From Aureimonas fodinaquatilis (GTDB taxonomy: Bacteria > Pseudomonadota > Alphaproteobacteria > Rhizobiales > Rhizobiaceae): 64,000 bases of DNA. Position 1 is the first letter of the stretch. Each line of letters starts with the position of its first letter. The notes below the pieces were generated by a model. It did not search any database and was not told the origin of the DNA. It saw only the letters and a list, made by a program, of their open reading frames with translations. The stretch lies in contig NZ_VTWH01000001.1 in the NCBI RefSeq assembly GCF_008369445.1, forward strand, positions 682,001 through 746,000, in the 5' to 3' direction. Of the stretch, positions 1 to 10,565 are shown piece after piece. A program made the translations under genes and the position numbers.

Positions 1-1161
<1,161 letters not shown>

Positions 1162-1239
1162 TCACTCCAGGTCTGATGGAAGCATTGCTGGTAACGCACG
1201 TCAAATTGAGGCGGAAGGTGCTTTAACTCACTGTTTTAC

Positions 1240-1253
1240 GGGCATTTATGCCC
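1240..1253. other. Intercistronic hairpin between aspT and aspD
   Basis: GGGCATTTATGCCC forms a small inverted repeat in the 116-bp gap. No U-run follows on the minus strand, so it looks more like an mRNA processing or attenuation element than a terminator. Confidence 0.3.
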
Positions 1254-1271
1254 TTTCTGGTCATGTTCGGG

Positions 1272-2957
1272 CTACACAAATGCCACGACCAACGGGCCAA
1301 GCAGCGTCAGAAACACATTGGCCAGGGCATAGGTGATGGCGAAGGGCGTTGTGGGTACAGAGTTGCCCGCCTTGTCCAGGATTTCACCAAAGGCCGGGTT
1401 GGCGCTGCGAGAGCCCGACAACGCGCCGGCAAAGACCGCAACATTCTGGTAGCCAAGGAAATAGCGCCCAACCAGCATTGTGATGATGAGCGGCAGGATG
1501 GTTACGACAACGCCAATCAGGAAAATGGAAATGCCGCTTTGCATGATGGTTTGCACCGCCTGCTGGCCCGATTGAAGGCCAACCACGGCGACAAAGCCTG
1601 CAAGTCCCAGGTCACGCAGCAATGTTGATGCTGCTGTTGGCATGTTGCCCATTGTCATATGCCGGCTGCGATACCAGCCGAACACCAGGCCGGACAGAAG
1701 CGCACCGCCACCCGCACCCAGTGTGAGCGGAATGGAGCCAATGCGAAACACCAGAAGGCCCACAAGCAAGCCTGCTACAAGGCCAAGACCGTGGAATACG
1801 AAATCCGTTTTGTCGCTGGGGACGATTTCCGGGCCAACCAGTTTTGCCATGCGTTGCAGGTCTTCCTGCACACCGTGAACGGTAACAATATCTCCGGCCA
1901 GGATGGTTGTGCCTTCCGTCAGCTCCAGCTTGCTGCCGCCACGCGTTACCGCAATGACATAAATGCCGTGCCGCAACTCGCTGCTGTTGGAAATGATCTG
2001 CCCGACCGTGTGGCCGACGAAATCCTTGCCGGTGATAGCAATGTCGCGGGTGGTGACAACAAGCTCCATACCTTCGGCACCGGGTGTTTCCGTGCCAAGC
2101 CGGCTTTCCAGCCCGATCACACCGGCCCGCCTTCCGACAACAAGCACAAGGTCACCAGACTGCAGTTTCAGGTCCGGCTCCACGCCGATGATCTTGCCAT
2201 TGCGCTTGATGCGCTCAATGGTGATGGCGGCTTCGGGCAGGGCGCTTTCCACAGCGTGGACCGTTTGCCCGGCTCCCGCCGATATCTGATAAATTCGGCC
2301 AACCAGTTCGGGCAATGCCGGGGCTTCTCCGGGTCCATAGACCTGCGCGCCCTTCAGCATCTCTGCTTCCGCCTTGACCGCATCGTCACGAATGCTGCGC
2401 TTCATGAACCAGGGCAGGATGTTGACGCAGACAATAATCGCGCCGAATGATCCGAAAATATAAGTGACAGCATAACCAATGGCGACATTGGCCTGAAGCC
2501 GCTGGGCCTCGTCCGCTGCCAGACCAAGCTTGTCGATAGCCGAACCAGCGGTTCCGATAATGGCCGATTGTGTGAGGCCGCCAGCCGCGATACCTGCCGC
2601 CAGCCCTTTATCGAGGCCAAACATCTTTGCCAGCACAATAACTGTTGCCAGGCCACTGATGGCCAGAACAGCAGCCATGACTATTTCGCGAAACGACTGG
2701 CGACCCAATGAGCGGAAAAACTGCGGGCCACTTTCAAAACCGACAGCATAAATGAACAACGCAAAGAGAACGGCCTTGATTCCATTGTCGATCTGTACGC
2801 CAAACTGGCTGATGACAACCGCCGCAAGCAGTGAGCCAGCAACACCGCCGAGCTGAAACTTGCCAAACTGGAACTTGCCTATCCAGTAACCGACGGCCAG
2901 TGACAGAAATAGCGCAACCTCTGGTGATTGCTGAAAAATCTCGGTGACAAAGGACAT
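1272..2957 (-). CDS. aspT: Aspartate-alanine antiporter family transporter
   Basis: 561-residue inner-membrane exchanger of the AspT/AAE family (known members about 540 residues). N- and C-terminal blocks of hydrophobic helices (about 1-190 and 385-561) flank a large hydrophilic middle (about 195-375) with two RCK_C/TrkA_C-like repeats, typical of AspT. ATG at 2957 has AGAGGAG 7 nt upstream. With the decarboxylase next to it, the pair would exchange external aspartate for internal alanine while the decarboxylation consumes a cytoplasmic proton, so generating proton motive force. It is the first gene of the pair; no regulator is adjacent. Substrate is inferred from family and partner. Confidence 0.88.
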   Translation of the reverse strand: MSFVTEIFQQSPEVALFLSLAVGYWIGKFQFGKFQLGGVAGSLLAAVVISQFGVQIDNGIKAVLFALFIYAVGFESGPQFFRSLGRQSFREIVMAAVLAISGLATVIVLAKMFGLDKGLAAGIAAGGLTQSAIIGTAGSAIDKLGLAADEAQRLQANVAIGYAVTYIFGSFGAIIVCVNILPWFMKRSIRDDAVKAEAEMLKGAQVYGPGEAPALPELVGRIYQISAGAGQTVHAVESALPEAAITIERIKRNGKIIGVEPDLKLQSGDLVLVVGRRAGVIGLESRLGTETPGAEGMELVVTTRDIAITGKDFVGHTVGQIISNSSELRHGIYVIAVTRGGSKLELTEGTTILAGDIVTVHGVQEDLQRMAKLVGPEIVPSDKTDFVFHGLGLVAGLLVGLLVFRIGSIPLTLGAGGGALLSGLVFGWYRSRHMTMGNMPTAASTLLRDLGLAGFVAVVGLQSGQQAVQTIMQSGISIFLIGVVVTILPLIITMLVGRYFLGYQNVAVFAGALSGSRSANPAFGEILDKAGNSVPTTPFAITYALANVFLTLLGPLVVAFV

Positions 2958-3284
2958 TCATGCTCCTCTGATGATCTCGATGCTGGTTGCCCATACGATG
3001 GAGCAATTGCCTGCATGGCTGCGTTCAGGTCTGGCACAAAAGGTAAAACAATGGTTTCCCGATCGTTTTACCAACTTATGATTTTGGAATATTGTCGAGA
3101 GTGCAACCAGATGTCTAGGGAATGCTTTGCCAGCACAAAAAAACACCGTCACGGCCGATCGGGCTCGTGACGGTGCTAGCAAACCGTTGAAGAAAAAGTG
3201 GAAACTCTTGGCGGTTTTCTCCTCATGATGGCGTGATGACAAAACGCCAGAGTATTCTCACAACATTATGACAATGGAAGTGTT
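2958..3284. other. Intergenic region upstream of aspT
   Basis: 327 bp without a convincing gene. It holds the presumed aspT promoter (not identified) and the terminator of the ABC operon at 3137-3175. Short open frames here have no ribosome-binding site. Confidence 0.5.
3137..3175 (-). terminator. Intrinsic terminator of the ABC/flavoprotein operon
   Basis: Perfect 10-bp stem CACCGTCACG / CGTGACGGTG (3144-3153 and 3166-3175) with a 12-nt loop. Read on the minus strand it is followed by seven T (complement of 3137-3143). It lies 110 bp past the stop of the substrate-binding protein gene. Confidence 0.85.
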
Positions 3285-4295
3285 CTAGTTTATTAGTCCA
3301 GCCTCGCTATAGACCTGCTTGATAGTGCTGTCATTGACCCAACGGTCATAGTCAACCGTGCCATTGATCAGTCCGGCGTCGCGCAGAAATACCTCTTCGG
3401 TTTTCAGAACCGCAATTGCCTTGTCGGTGATGATCGGGTCCTGATACAGCACATCATGTGAATAGCGGCGCTGCAAACTGCCAATATTGGTTTTCGTCTG
3501 CTCGGCAAACACAGCCAAAGCCTCATCCTTGTTGGCATCTGCCCATTGCGAAATGCGAAGGTCCACTTCCAGCAAAGTCTTGATAAGTTCAGGATAGCGC
3601 TCTGTATAATCCGTGCGGGTCAGAATAACGGTGGGTGAGCTCCATTCGGGATGCTGATTTCCATCAACCAGCAGCCTTGCCGCCCCGCGATCAATCAACT
3701 CCGCAACGGTGGTTTCACCTTCAACCAATGCGTCGATATCACCACGAACAAGGGCAGGGCCGGATGTATCAAACGCCATGTGCAGTGTTTCAACGTCCTT
3801 GAGCGACAGGCCAACACTGTCGAGAACTTTGGCCAGTGTGGTGTGGCGCACCGTTCCCTGCGGGAAGCCGATGCGTTTGCCTTTCAGATCTTCAATTGTC
3901 TTGATGGGCGAGTCTGCTGCCACCACAACACTGGGCGCGCCAAACGGTTCGTAATTGTCCACCGCAATCAGGTTGACGTTGGGATGGATTGCGCCAATGC
4001 GCAGCGCCGGGCTGCTGCCGGCATTGTAGGCAACGTCAATTCCCCCGGAACCGAGAGCAGTGACCAATGCGCCGCCGCCGTCGACAAACGGGTACCATTC
4101 AACCGTTACACCGTGCGGCTTCAACGCTTCTTCCAGCCAGCCATGGTGCTGATGCCAGATGAATTTCGGGCTTCCGGGCGCGGTAGCGCCTATTTTTACC
4201 GTGGCAGGGTATTCCTGTGCCTGCGCGGCGGCTGCGCCAAGCAGCAGAGCCAGTGCAGACAGCGCGGCTGCCGTGTGTTTGATCAGATTTTTCAT
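3285..4295 (-). CDS. ABC transporter substrate-binding protein (SsuA/TauA/NMT1 type)
   Basis: Periplasmic binding protein of 336 residues. A Sec signal peptide (MKNLIKHTAAALSALALLL, then AAAAQA|QEYPA) precedes an SBP fold with the KIGATAPGSPKF opening and the GKRIGFPQGT segment of the sulfonate/nitrate/taurine class. I chose the ATG at 4295 because AAAGGAC lies 6 nt upstream and the signal peptide starts there; upstream in-frame codons would overlap the ferredoxin gene. Last gene of a minus-strand operon: ATPase, permease, flavoprotein, ferredoxin, SBP. The ligand is unknown; a small organosulfur or aromatic/heterocyclic compound is plausible. Confidence 0.85.
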   Translation of the reverse strand: MKNLIKHTAAALSALALLLGAAAAQAQEYPATVKIGATAPGSPKFIWHQHHGWLEEALKPHGVTVEWYPFVDGGGALVTALGSGGIDVAYNAGSSPALRIGAIHPNVNLIAVDNYEPFGAPSVVVAADSPIKTIEDLKGKRIGFPQGTVRHTTLAKVLDSVGLSLKDVETLHMAFDTSGPALVRGDIDALVEGETTVAELIDRGAARLLVDGNQHPEWSSPTVILTRTDYTERYPELIKTLLEVDLRISQWADANKDEALAVFAEQTKTNIGSLQRRYSHDVLYQDPIITDKAIAVLKTEEVFLRDAGLINGTVDYDRWVNDSTIKQVYSEAGLIN

Positions 4296-4311
4296 GACAT
4301 GTCCTTTGCAA

Positions 4312-4659
4312 TCAGCGCGACCAGGTGCTGGACGGGCGTTCGACGGGGATGAGGTAAGTGGGATCTTCGGATGTGCCTGCGGCCTTGCCGCGCCGCCATC
4401 CAAGTTCACGTGCGTAGCTGCCCAGAGAGGCGCTCTTGATCAGCATCTCTTCCGATACGGTGATGGAATGGTCAGCCTCCGGCGCAACATAGAGCGCGTC
4501 TGTCGGGCAATAGAGCTCGCACATGAAGCAGGTCTGGCAGTCTTCCTGCCGGGCAATGACCGGAATGGACTCTGCAACTGCATCAAATACGTTGCGCGGG
4601 CAGATGCGCACGCAGATGTTGCATTCAATGCAGCGATCACTGCTGACAAGTTCAATCAT
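4312..4659 (-). CDS. 2[4Fe-4S] ferredoxin-like protein
   Basis: 115-residue iron-sulfur protein with two classical CxxCxxCxxxCP motifs: C10, C13, C16, C20 and C41, C44, C47, C51, expected to bind two [4Fe-4S] clusters. The roughly 60-residue tail has no recognised motif. Its start overlaps the stop of the preceding flavoprotein by 4 bp (ATGA), so the two are translationally coupled and probably form one complex, resembling the beta (ferredoxin) and alpha (FAD) subunits of adenylylsulfate reductase. It probably carries electrons to or from the flavin. The redox partner is unknown. Confidence 0.88.
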   Translation of the reverse strand: MIELVSSDRCIECNICVRICPRNVFDAVAESIPVIARQEDCQTCFMCELYCPTDALYVAPEADHSITVSEEMLIKSASLGSYARELGWRRGKAAGTSEDPTYLIPVERPSSTWSR

Positions 4660-6263
4660 GCTGCAACTCCTTGAATTTTGAGATCGCCTGCACGAACCCG
4701 CGGCGTATCGACCTCGGACAGAATGATGCTGCGTGTCAGCTCGCGGTTCAGGGCAGGGTGGTCCGTGCGGCGATTGAGGCCCCGGCTTTCAGGCCGGTGC
4801 AAAGTGCTGGTCCAGATCCAGCGGGCGGTGGCTGTCATTGCCGCGGCTTCACGCGCGCGGATAAGCCGGGGGCCCTGTGCAGTGAGGTGATTTTTAATGT
4901 CATCCCACAGCAGATTCAGCCGTTTCAACGAGGTGGCGATGCGCATTCCATCACGGTAGAAACCCATATCCAGCGGCAGAATTTCCTCACGCACCGCCTG
5001 CGTTGCCTCGCGGGAGAAATCATCCGCTGCTGTTCGCTGCTGCGGGCGCAGGCCGGCATGGCCCAATGGGCTTGCCTGCCTGTCATCGATGCTGTTCCCA
5101 AGCGAGCGGGCAAAGCGGGCAGCCCCGCCGCCGCTCCAACTGCCGGATGCAATAGCCCACGCCGCATTCGGCCGCCCGCCGCCGGAGGATGAACCGACAA
5201 TCCGCTCCCGGCTTGCCGCGTCTCCTGCCGCGTAAAGCCCCGGTGCGGTGGTGGCGCAGTCCTCTGTATCAAGCAACAGACCGCCGACACCGCGCACCGT
5301 GCCTTCCGAACGCAGGGTAATGGAAAAGCGCTGGGTGAACGGGTTGATGCCAATCCGGTCAAAGGGCAGGAAACAGTTGGGCTGGCCCTTGCGCAGCCAT
5401 ATCTGTTCCTCGTCGGTTGCGCGGTCCAGCCGGGCATAAACCGTATGGCCGGAAATCATTGCGCTGGCGATGGCCTCGAACCGGTCTTTCTCCGAGTTGA
5501 TGGGCAGCGGCTGCCCATCTTCCAGCGTCAGGGTGGCAAAGCCGTAGGGCATGCCCTTGGTGACCGACGAGTGTGAAGGGGAAATGCCGTATTGGCCGCT
5601 GAACTCCATGGCCGAAAGGCGGGCGCCCGCTTCCACGCCCATAAGGTAGCCATCACCTGTATTGCCATCGCAGCCCAGCGCGCGTGACAGAAATGTGCAG
5701 CCGCCTGTGGCGATCACCACGGCACCGGCCTTGATGCAATGCAATTGCCCGCTGCGCACATTCAGGCAGATGGCCCCGGCAACCACTCCGTCGGCGCTCA
5801 GCAGTTCAAGCCCGGGGTGATGGTCCAGAATTGTCACGCCAGCCAGCAGAATGCGTCGCCGCATGAAGCTCATATAGTCGGGGCCGCGCAATTGCCCGCG
5901 ATACTGCGCACCGTCTCCCTGAACCGGAAAGGGAAAGCCTGATCCGGCAAGATCGTCCAGCCCCCTCGTTGCCTGTTCCATGACGCGAACCAGCCAGTCG
6001 CGTTCGGCCAGCCCTGTGGCTCTTGTCAGGCGTCGTTCCACTTCGCCGTCCCGGTCCTGTCCGGCTGGCAGGTCCCAGACGTGGGTGTTTGCCGCCGCCG
6101 TTGCACCGGATGTTCCGCAATAGCCCTTGTCCGCCAACACAACCCGCACTCCGGCCTTTGCCGCAGCAAGCGCTGCCCAGACAGCGGCCGGGCCTCCGCC
6201 CAGCACCAGCACATCTGTGGCCGTTGTCGCGGAAATTGGACGAGGAGAAGCCATGTCGCTCAA
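4656..6263 (-). CDS. FAD-dependent oxidoreductase, succinate dehydrogenase/AprA-like flavoprotein
   Basis: 535-residue cytoplasmic flavoprotein of the FAD_binding_2 family. The dinucleotide-binding GGGPAA motif (G22, G24, A27) is followed by YCGTSGATAAANTHVW. A second FAD segment (GLYAAGDAASRERIVGSSSGGG) lies near residue 345, and a C-terminal helical domain carries HRPESRGLNRRTDHP, matching the RxESRG signature of succinate dehydrogenase/fumarate reductase and AprA flavoproteins. Coupled to the ferredoxin gene and flanked by ABC importer genes, so its substrate is probably what the importer brings in. The start could be TTG 6263 (GAGG about 8 nt upstream) or ATG 6254. Length is shorter than AprA (over 600 residues). 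Confidence 0.8.
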   Translation of the reverse strand: MSDMASPRPISATTATDVLVLGGGPAAVWAALAAAKAGVRVVLADKGYCGTSGATAAANTHVWDLPAGQDRDGEVERRLTRATGLAERDWLVRVMEQATRGLDDLAGSGFPFPVQGDGAQYRGQLRGPDYMSFMRRRILLAGVTILDHHPGLELLSADGVVAGAICLNVRSGQLHCIKAGAVVIATGGCTFLSRALGCDGNTGDGYLMGVEAGARLSAMEFSGQYGISPSHSSVTKGMPYGFATLTLEDGQPLPINSEKDRFEAIASAMISGHTVYARLDRATDEEQIWLRKGQPNCFLPFDRIGINPFTQRFSITLRSEGTVRGVGGLLLDTEDCATTAPGLYAAGDAASRERIVGSSSGGGRPNAAWAIASGSWSGGGAARFARSLGNSIDDRQASPLGHAGLRPQQRTAADDFSREATQAVREEILPLDMGFYRDGMRIATSLKRLNLLWDDIKNHLTAQGPRLIRAREAAAMTATARWIWTSTLHRPESRGLNRRTDHPALNRELTRSIILSEVDTPRVRAGDLKIQGVAA

Positions 6264-6349
6264 GGGAGGACCTCGCGAGTTAGGTGTATCGGAAAGTGTG
6301 CTTCAGAAAGGCGCGGCGGAGTTGGCGCCGACCGCGCTGACTTTGCAGA

Positions 6350-7195
6350 TCAGGATTCGGTGTTGCCGGCCGGAACATTCCAAGCGGTCGCGCGACGTTC
6401 GCCCCAGACCAGAAGATAGTTGATGATCAGGCCGATGGCGGTGAGCGTGATGATGCCGGAATACATGTCGGTGGTTTGCATCATCAGTTGCGAATGCTGA
6501 ACCAGATAGCCAAGGCCGGAATTGGCGGCCAGCATTTCAGCGGCAATAACCGCAAAGATAGAGGCCTTGACGGCCAGACGTGCACCCGCGACGATTGATG
6601 GAATGCTGGCCGGAAGAATGACCTTGCGGAACAGATCGAAGCTGGAAGTGCCCATGGATTTTGCTGCGCGTATCAACAGTGGGTCGACGCTTTTGACACC
6701 GGCAATTGTGTTGATCAGCAGGAAGAACACCGCCGAATAGAAGGTCACAGCGACTTTTGACGCCTCGCCAATGCCGAAGACCAGAATGAAGACCGGCAGA
6801 AGAGCAAATTGCGAGGTGTTGCGAAGCGTCTGTACGAAGAAGTCCGTGATTTTTTCGAACAGCGGATAATAACCCATTAGAAAACCGAGCGGGATGGCCA
6901 CGGCGACTGCCAGGAAAAAGCCTGTGAAGGTGCGTTGCAGGCTGATGGAGGTATGACGCCAGATGTCGCCGTTCGCCGCCAGTTCAACCCATCTTTCTGC
7001 CACTGCGCTGATTGGTGGAAAGAAGATCGGGCTTATCCAGTCCAGGCGCGGAGCAATTTCCCAGACCAGCAGAAGAAATGCCATGAGAGGCAGTCCATAG
7101 ATCAGGGTGCCGTATTGGCGAGGCCTGCGCCGAATGGCGGTCCGTGCCGGAGCCGGGCGATCGGGAAGGGATCGGATAACGCTTATCGCTGACAT
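6350..7195 (-). CDS. ABC transporter permease (SsuC/TauC type)
   Basis: 281-residue inner-membrane permease with about six hydrophobic segments and an EAA-like loop near residues 175-195 (AAKSMGTSSFDLFRKVILPA) that docks on the ATPase. An N-terminal basic stretch precedes the first helix. It lies 32 bp after the ATPase and 86 bp before the flavoprotein gene. One permease gene would work as a homodimer, normal for sulfonate/taurine/nitrate importers. Confidence 0.88.
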   Translation of the reverse strand: MSAISVIRSLPDRPAPARTAIRRRPRQYGTLIYGLPLMAFLLLVWEIAPRLDWISPIFFPPISAVAERWVELAANGDIWRHTSISLQRTFTGFFLAVAVAIPLGFLMGYYPLFEKITDFFVQTLRNTSQFALLPVFILVFGIGEASKVAVTFYSAVFFLLINTIAGVKSVDPLLIRAAKSMGTSSFDLFRKVILPASIPSIVAGARLAVKASIFAVIAAEMLAANSGLGYLVQHSQLMMQTTDMYSGIITLTAIGLIINYLLVWGERRATAWNVPAGNTES

Positions 7196-7227
7196 TCAAA
7201 TGCTCCGGTTCTGTCTGAATACGCTGC

Positions 7228-8064
7228 TCAGCTCGCCAATGCCGGCGAAACGGTCCAGTCTTTCTGGGCCTTGTTCACCTCATCCCGCAGCACCTCCCAC
7301 ACCTGTTGGCGGTAGGCATTGAAGGCATCTGACGCGCGCACATCAGCATCGCGCGGGCGGGGAAGATCGATGTCGAAGACTGCCTTGATCCGGCCGGGGC
7401 GGGCGGTCATGACCACCACCCGGTCGGCAAGGTAAATCGCCTCGTCCAAGGCATGGGTAACGAAAATCACCGTTGTCTTGATTTCGTCCCAGATGCGCAG
7501 CAACTCTGCCTGCAGGATTTCCCGTGTCTGGGCATCCAGCGCAGCGAATGGCTCATCCATCAGCAGAAGTTGCGGACTGGTTGCAAGCGCGCGGGCAATG
7601 GCAACACGCTGCTGCATGCCGCCGGATAGCTGATTCGGGTAGCGGTCTTCAAAATCCCTGAGCCCGAAAAGTGCCAGAAACTGCCTTGCAATGGTCTTTC
7701 GCTGCTGACGCCCGATTCCCCGCACTTCAAGCGCGTATTCCACATTTGCCAGTGTCGTGCGCCATGGAAACAATGCGTATTGTTGAAAGACATAGCTCGT
7801 ATCCGCCAGCGGGGCGCGAATGGCCGTGCCATCAAATTCAACATTGCCGGAAGTGGCGGTTGTCAGGCCGCCGACAATGTCCAGCAATACGGATTTGCCG
7901 CTTCCACTCGGGCCAACAAGGGTGATGAACTCGCCGGGCCTTATCTTGAGATCAATACCCCCGAGCACATCGATCTCATCAGTTTCCCGACCATCCACGG
8001 TAATGAATTGTCCCTGTTTCAGGCGAAAGGTCTTCCTGACATCCGAAATGACAACTCGGTCCAT
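7228..8064 (-). CDS. ABC transporter ATP-binding protein (SsuB/TauB type)
   Basis: 278-residue ATPase. Walker A GPSGSGKS is at 51-58, the signature LSGGMQQR near 155, Walker B LLLMDEPF near 175, and the switch H in VTHALDEA follows. An N-terminal extension (residues 15-33) precedes the nucleotide-binding core, as in several sulfonate/nitrate ATPases. ATG at 8064 has AGGAA upstream. First gene of the five-gene minus-strand operon; the 413-bp divergent region before it should hold its promoter. Confidence 0.9.
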   Translation of the reverse strand: MDRVVISDVRKTFRLKQGQFITVDGRETDEIDVLGGIDLKIRPGEFITLVGPSGSGKSVLLDIVGGLTTATSGNVEFDGTAIRAPLADTSYVFQQYALFPWRTTLANVEYALEVRGIGRQQRKTIARQFLALFGLRDFEDRYPNQLSGGMQQRVAIARALATSPQLLLMDEPFAALDAQTREILQAELLRIWDEIKTTVIFVTHALDEAIYLADRVVVMTARPGRIKAVFDIDLPRPRDADVRASDAFNAYRQQVWEVLRDEVNKAQKDWTVSPALAS

Positions 8065-8477
8065 GGGTGTTCCTGACTGTTAGCTGATGTCGAGGCGACA
8101 GGTGGCTGCTATATTTCTACTAAATCGATAGACTAACTAACGTTATGGCTGTCGCTAAGATCAATCAACGGCCATAAGCGAAATGTTTGCCTAAGTTTTC
8201 AGAGACTTGGAAAATATCGTCCGGGTAATCGGCCCGTTGCTAGAACAACGGGATTTGCGGGCACCAGCGTCAGTTTCGCCCACAGGCACAAAGGCCATTC
8301 ATTGTGAAACAGGCTTTCGCCTCCGCGCCGACAGACGCCTGAAAGCAAAAAATACGATCAGCGATCGCAATTTCTAGTTGACTGGGTTTATGAGGCAGAT
8401 AACCTGCTTTCAATCCAGTGGAAATTCTCCACCCCAAGTGCTCCGCGCAAGAGAGCCTAACGACCCAGGGAGCTTTG
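8065..8477. promoter_or_regulatory. Divergent intergenic region with a hairpin
   Basis: 413 bp between two divergent operons, with no gene I can support. It contains the inverted repeat CCCGTTG-N6-CAACGGG at 8233-8252 and an AT-rich stretch around 8110-8150. It should carry both promoters; I cannot assign -35/-10 boxes with confidence. The repeat may be an operator or part of an untranslated leader. Confidence 0.5.
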
Positions 8478-10565
8478 ATGCGATTCGCAACTGATACTGG
8501 CGGCACCTTTACCGATCTTGTGGTTGAGAAGGACGGGATGCTGCATCTGTTCAAATCCCCGACCGTTCCATCTAACCCTGTTGCAGGTGTTCTTGGCGCC
8601 TTTTCAGTGGCGGCAGATGCTTTTGGTGTAGACCGTAAGACACTGTTGCAAATGGGAAATCAGTTCATTCATGGCACAACTCATGCCATCAATGCCATTG
8701 TGACTGGGCGCACGGCACGCACTGCGCTTCTGGTCACCGAGGGGCATCCGGACATTCTTCTGCTGCGTGAGGGCGGCAGAGAACGACCATTCGATCACAC
8801 GGTTCGCTATCAGCGCGCCTATATTCCTCCGGCATTGACCTTCGAGGTTCCGGGACGTCTTGTCGCTTCCGGCGCGGAAAACAAGCCGCTGGATGTCGCG
8901 GCAATAACTGCGATCGCAGATCGGTTGGCAGAGCTTGAGGTTGAAGCGGTCGCTGTCAGCCTGCTCTGGTCCATTGTCAATAATGCGCATGAGCTTGAGG
9001 TCGAACGCATCCTGCGGGAGCGCCTGCCGGATGTTCCCATCACCTTGTCGCATCGGCTTAATCCATCCTTGCGTGAATATCGGCGCACAATCTCTACGGC
9101 CATCGATGCATCGTTGAAGCCGTTGATGGACCGCTATGTCGGCGGGCTGGAAAATGCCATGCGGGAAGCCGGCTTCGAGGGGCGGGTGCTGGTTCTGACG
9201 TCGCAGGGAAGCATGGTCAGTGCTGATGAAATTCGCCGTTCGCCCATTCTTGCGCTGAACTCCGGTCCCTCCATGGCGCCTATTGCGGGCAGCTACGTTG
9301 CCAATGCAGATGCGGATGAGGCGGACACGATTGTATTTGATACCGGCGGCACGACGTTTGACGTTTCGCTGGTGCGCGGAGGCTATGTCCCGTTCACACA
9401 TGAAAGCTGGTTGGGCCGCCCTTACCAAAGCGATCTCACCGGCTTCCCGTCCGTTGACGTTAAAAGCGTAGGCGCAGGCGGCGGAAGCATTGCCTGGGTG
9501 GATGATGGCGGCGTCCTGCATGTGGGGCCGCAAAGTGCCGGTTCCACCCCCGGCCCGGTCTGTTACGGGGCGGGCGGTACAGAGCCGACTGTTACCGATG
9601 CTTCTCTGGCCCTTGGCTATATTGATCCGGACTATTTTCTCGGTGGCAGCATCCGGCTGGATCGCGATGCCGCAATTGCCGCCATCAGGCAGAAGGTTGC
9701 CGATCCTCTGGGCCTGACAGTTGAAGAAGCCGGTCTGGCCATGCTTGAGGTCTGGACCGAGAACATGGTGCAGGCCATTGCCGACATCACCGTTAATCAG
9801 GGAATTGATCCGGGCACAGCCAGCATTATCGGCGGTGGCGGTGCCGCAGGGCTGAACGCTGTTGCAATTGCCCAGCGCATGGGCTGCCCCACATTGTTGA
9901 TCCCGGAGGTGGGCGCTGGCCTTTCAGCCGCTGGCGCGGTGGTTTCCGATGTCGGGCGCGGGTTCCGCCGGCTGTTTGTCACCAGCACGGCAGACTATGA
10001 CGCGGCTGGTGTTCGCGCCAAGCTTGCCGAACTGCAGGATGAAGCCGAGGCTTTTGTTGCGCAGATGGGCGTTGGCGCTGTGCAAACTGAGGTCAGCTAC
10101 TTTGCCGAAGCGCGTTATGCGCACCAGGTCTGGGAAATTGATGTTGCGCTGAACCTTGAAGATATGGATGACGCGGGCGAAGCGCTGCGTGAGGCGTTTC
10201 ATGAGGCACATGAGCGCATCTTTGCTTTCCGCGACACGGCTTCGACAGTTGAAGTGATCGCATGGCGCGCGCAAGTCGCCTGCAAGGTTGCTGAAACCAC
10301 TGAACTGCGGATAGCGCCAGATGGTGCGGAAGGCACGGCGCTGCGGCACCGGCAGGCATATTTTTCCAGACTTGGACTTGTGGAGGTTCCTGTCCACACA
10401 TTCGAACGGCTTGAGACCGACCAGCAGTTTTCCGGTCCGGCCATTGTGGAAAGCCGTTTTACCTGCGTCGTCATCCAGCCGGGTGTCACCTTCCAGCGCT
10501 CTGCTGTCGGAACACTCGTCATTCGGCCCGAACTGACACCTGAGACCGCGAAGGAGCTGAACTAA
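8478..10565 (+). CDS. hyuA: Hydantoinase/oxoprolinase family subunit A
   Basis: 695-residue ATP-dependent ring-opening or carboxylating enzyme subunit of the HyuA/5-oxoprolinase/acetone-carboxylase-beta superfamily. The N-terminal phosphate-binding loop DTGGTFTDL (6-14) and the internal DTGGTTFDV near residue 292 are the two ASKHA-type ATP motifs; SVGAGGGSIAW follows near 332. The ATG at 8478 is preceded by AGGGAG at 5 nt and matches the family start. It overlaps hyuB by one base (TAATG). Members act on hydantoins, 5-oxoproline, or ketones; sequence alone does not say which. It opens a ten-gene plus-strand operon. Confidence 0.85.
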   Translation: MRFATDTGGTFTDLVVEKDGMLHLFKSPTVPSNPVAGVLGAFSVAADAFGVDRKTLLQMGNQFIHGTTHAINAIVTGRTARTALLVTEGHPDILLLREGGRERPFDHTVRYQRAYIPPALTFEVPGRLVASGAENKPLDVAAITAIADRLAELEVEAVAVSLLWSIVNNAHELEVERILRERLPDVPITLSHRLNPSLREYRRTISTAIDASLKPLMDRYVGGLENAMREAGFEGRVLVLTSQGSMVSADEIRRSPILALNSGPSMAPIAGSYVANADADEADTIVFDTGGTTFDVSLVRGGYVPFTHESWLGRPYQSDLTGFPSVDVKSVGAGGGSIAWVDDGGVLHVGPQSAGSTPGPVCYGAGGTEPTVTDASLALGYIDPDYFLGGSIRLDRDAAIAAIRQKVADPLGLTVEEAGLAMLEVWTENMVQAIADITVNQGIDPGTASIIGGGGAAGLNAVAIAQRMGCPTLLIPEVGAGLSAAGAVVSDVGRGFRRLFVTSTADYDAAGVRAKLAELQDEAEAFVAQMGVGAVQTEVSYFAEARYAHQVWEIDVALNLEDMDDAGEALREAFHEAHERIFAFRDTASTVEVIAWRAQVACKVAETTELRIAPDGAEGTALRHRQAYFSRLGLVEVPVHTFERLETDQQFSGPAIVESRFTCVVIQPGVTFQRSAVGTLVIRPELTPETAKELN

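Noticed and set aside
3144-3175. The 3144-3175 palindrome as an aspT operator
   Set aside because: The T-run on the minus strand after the stem marks it as a terminator of the upstream operon.
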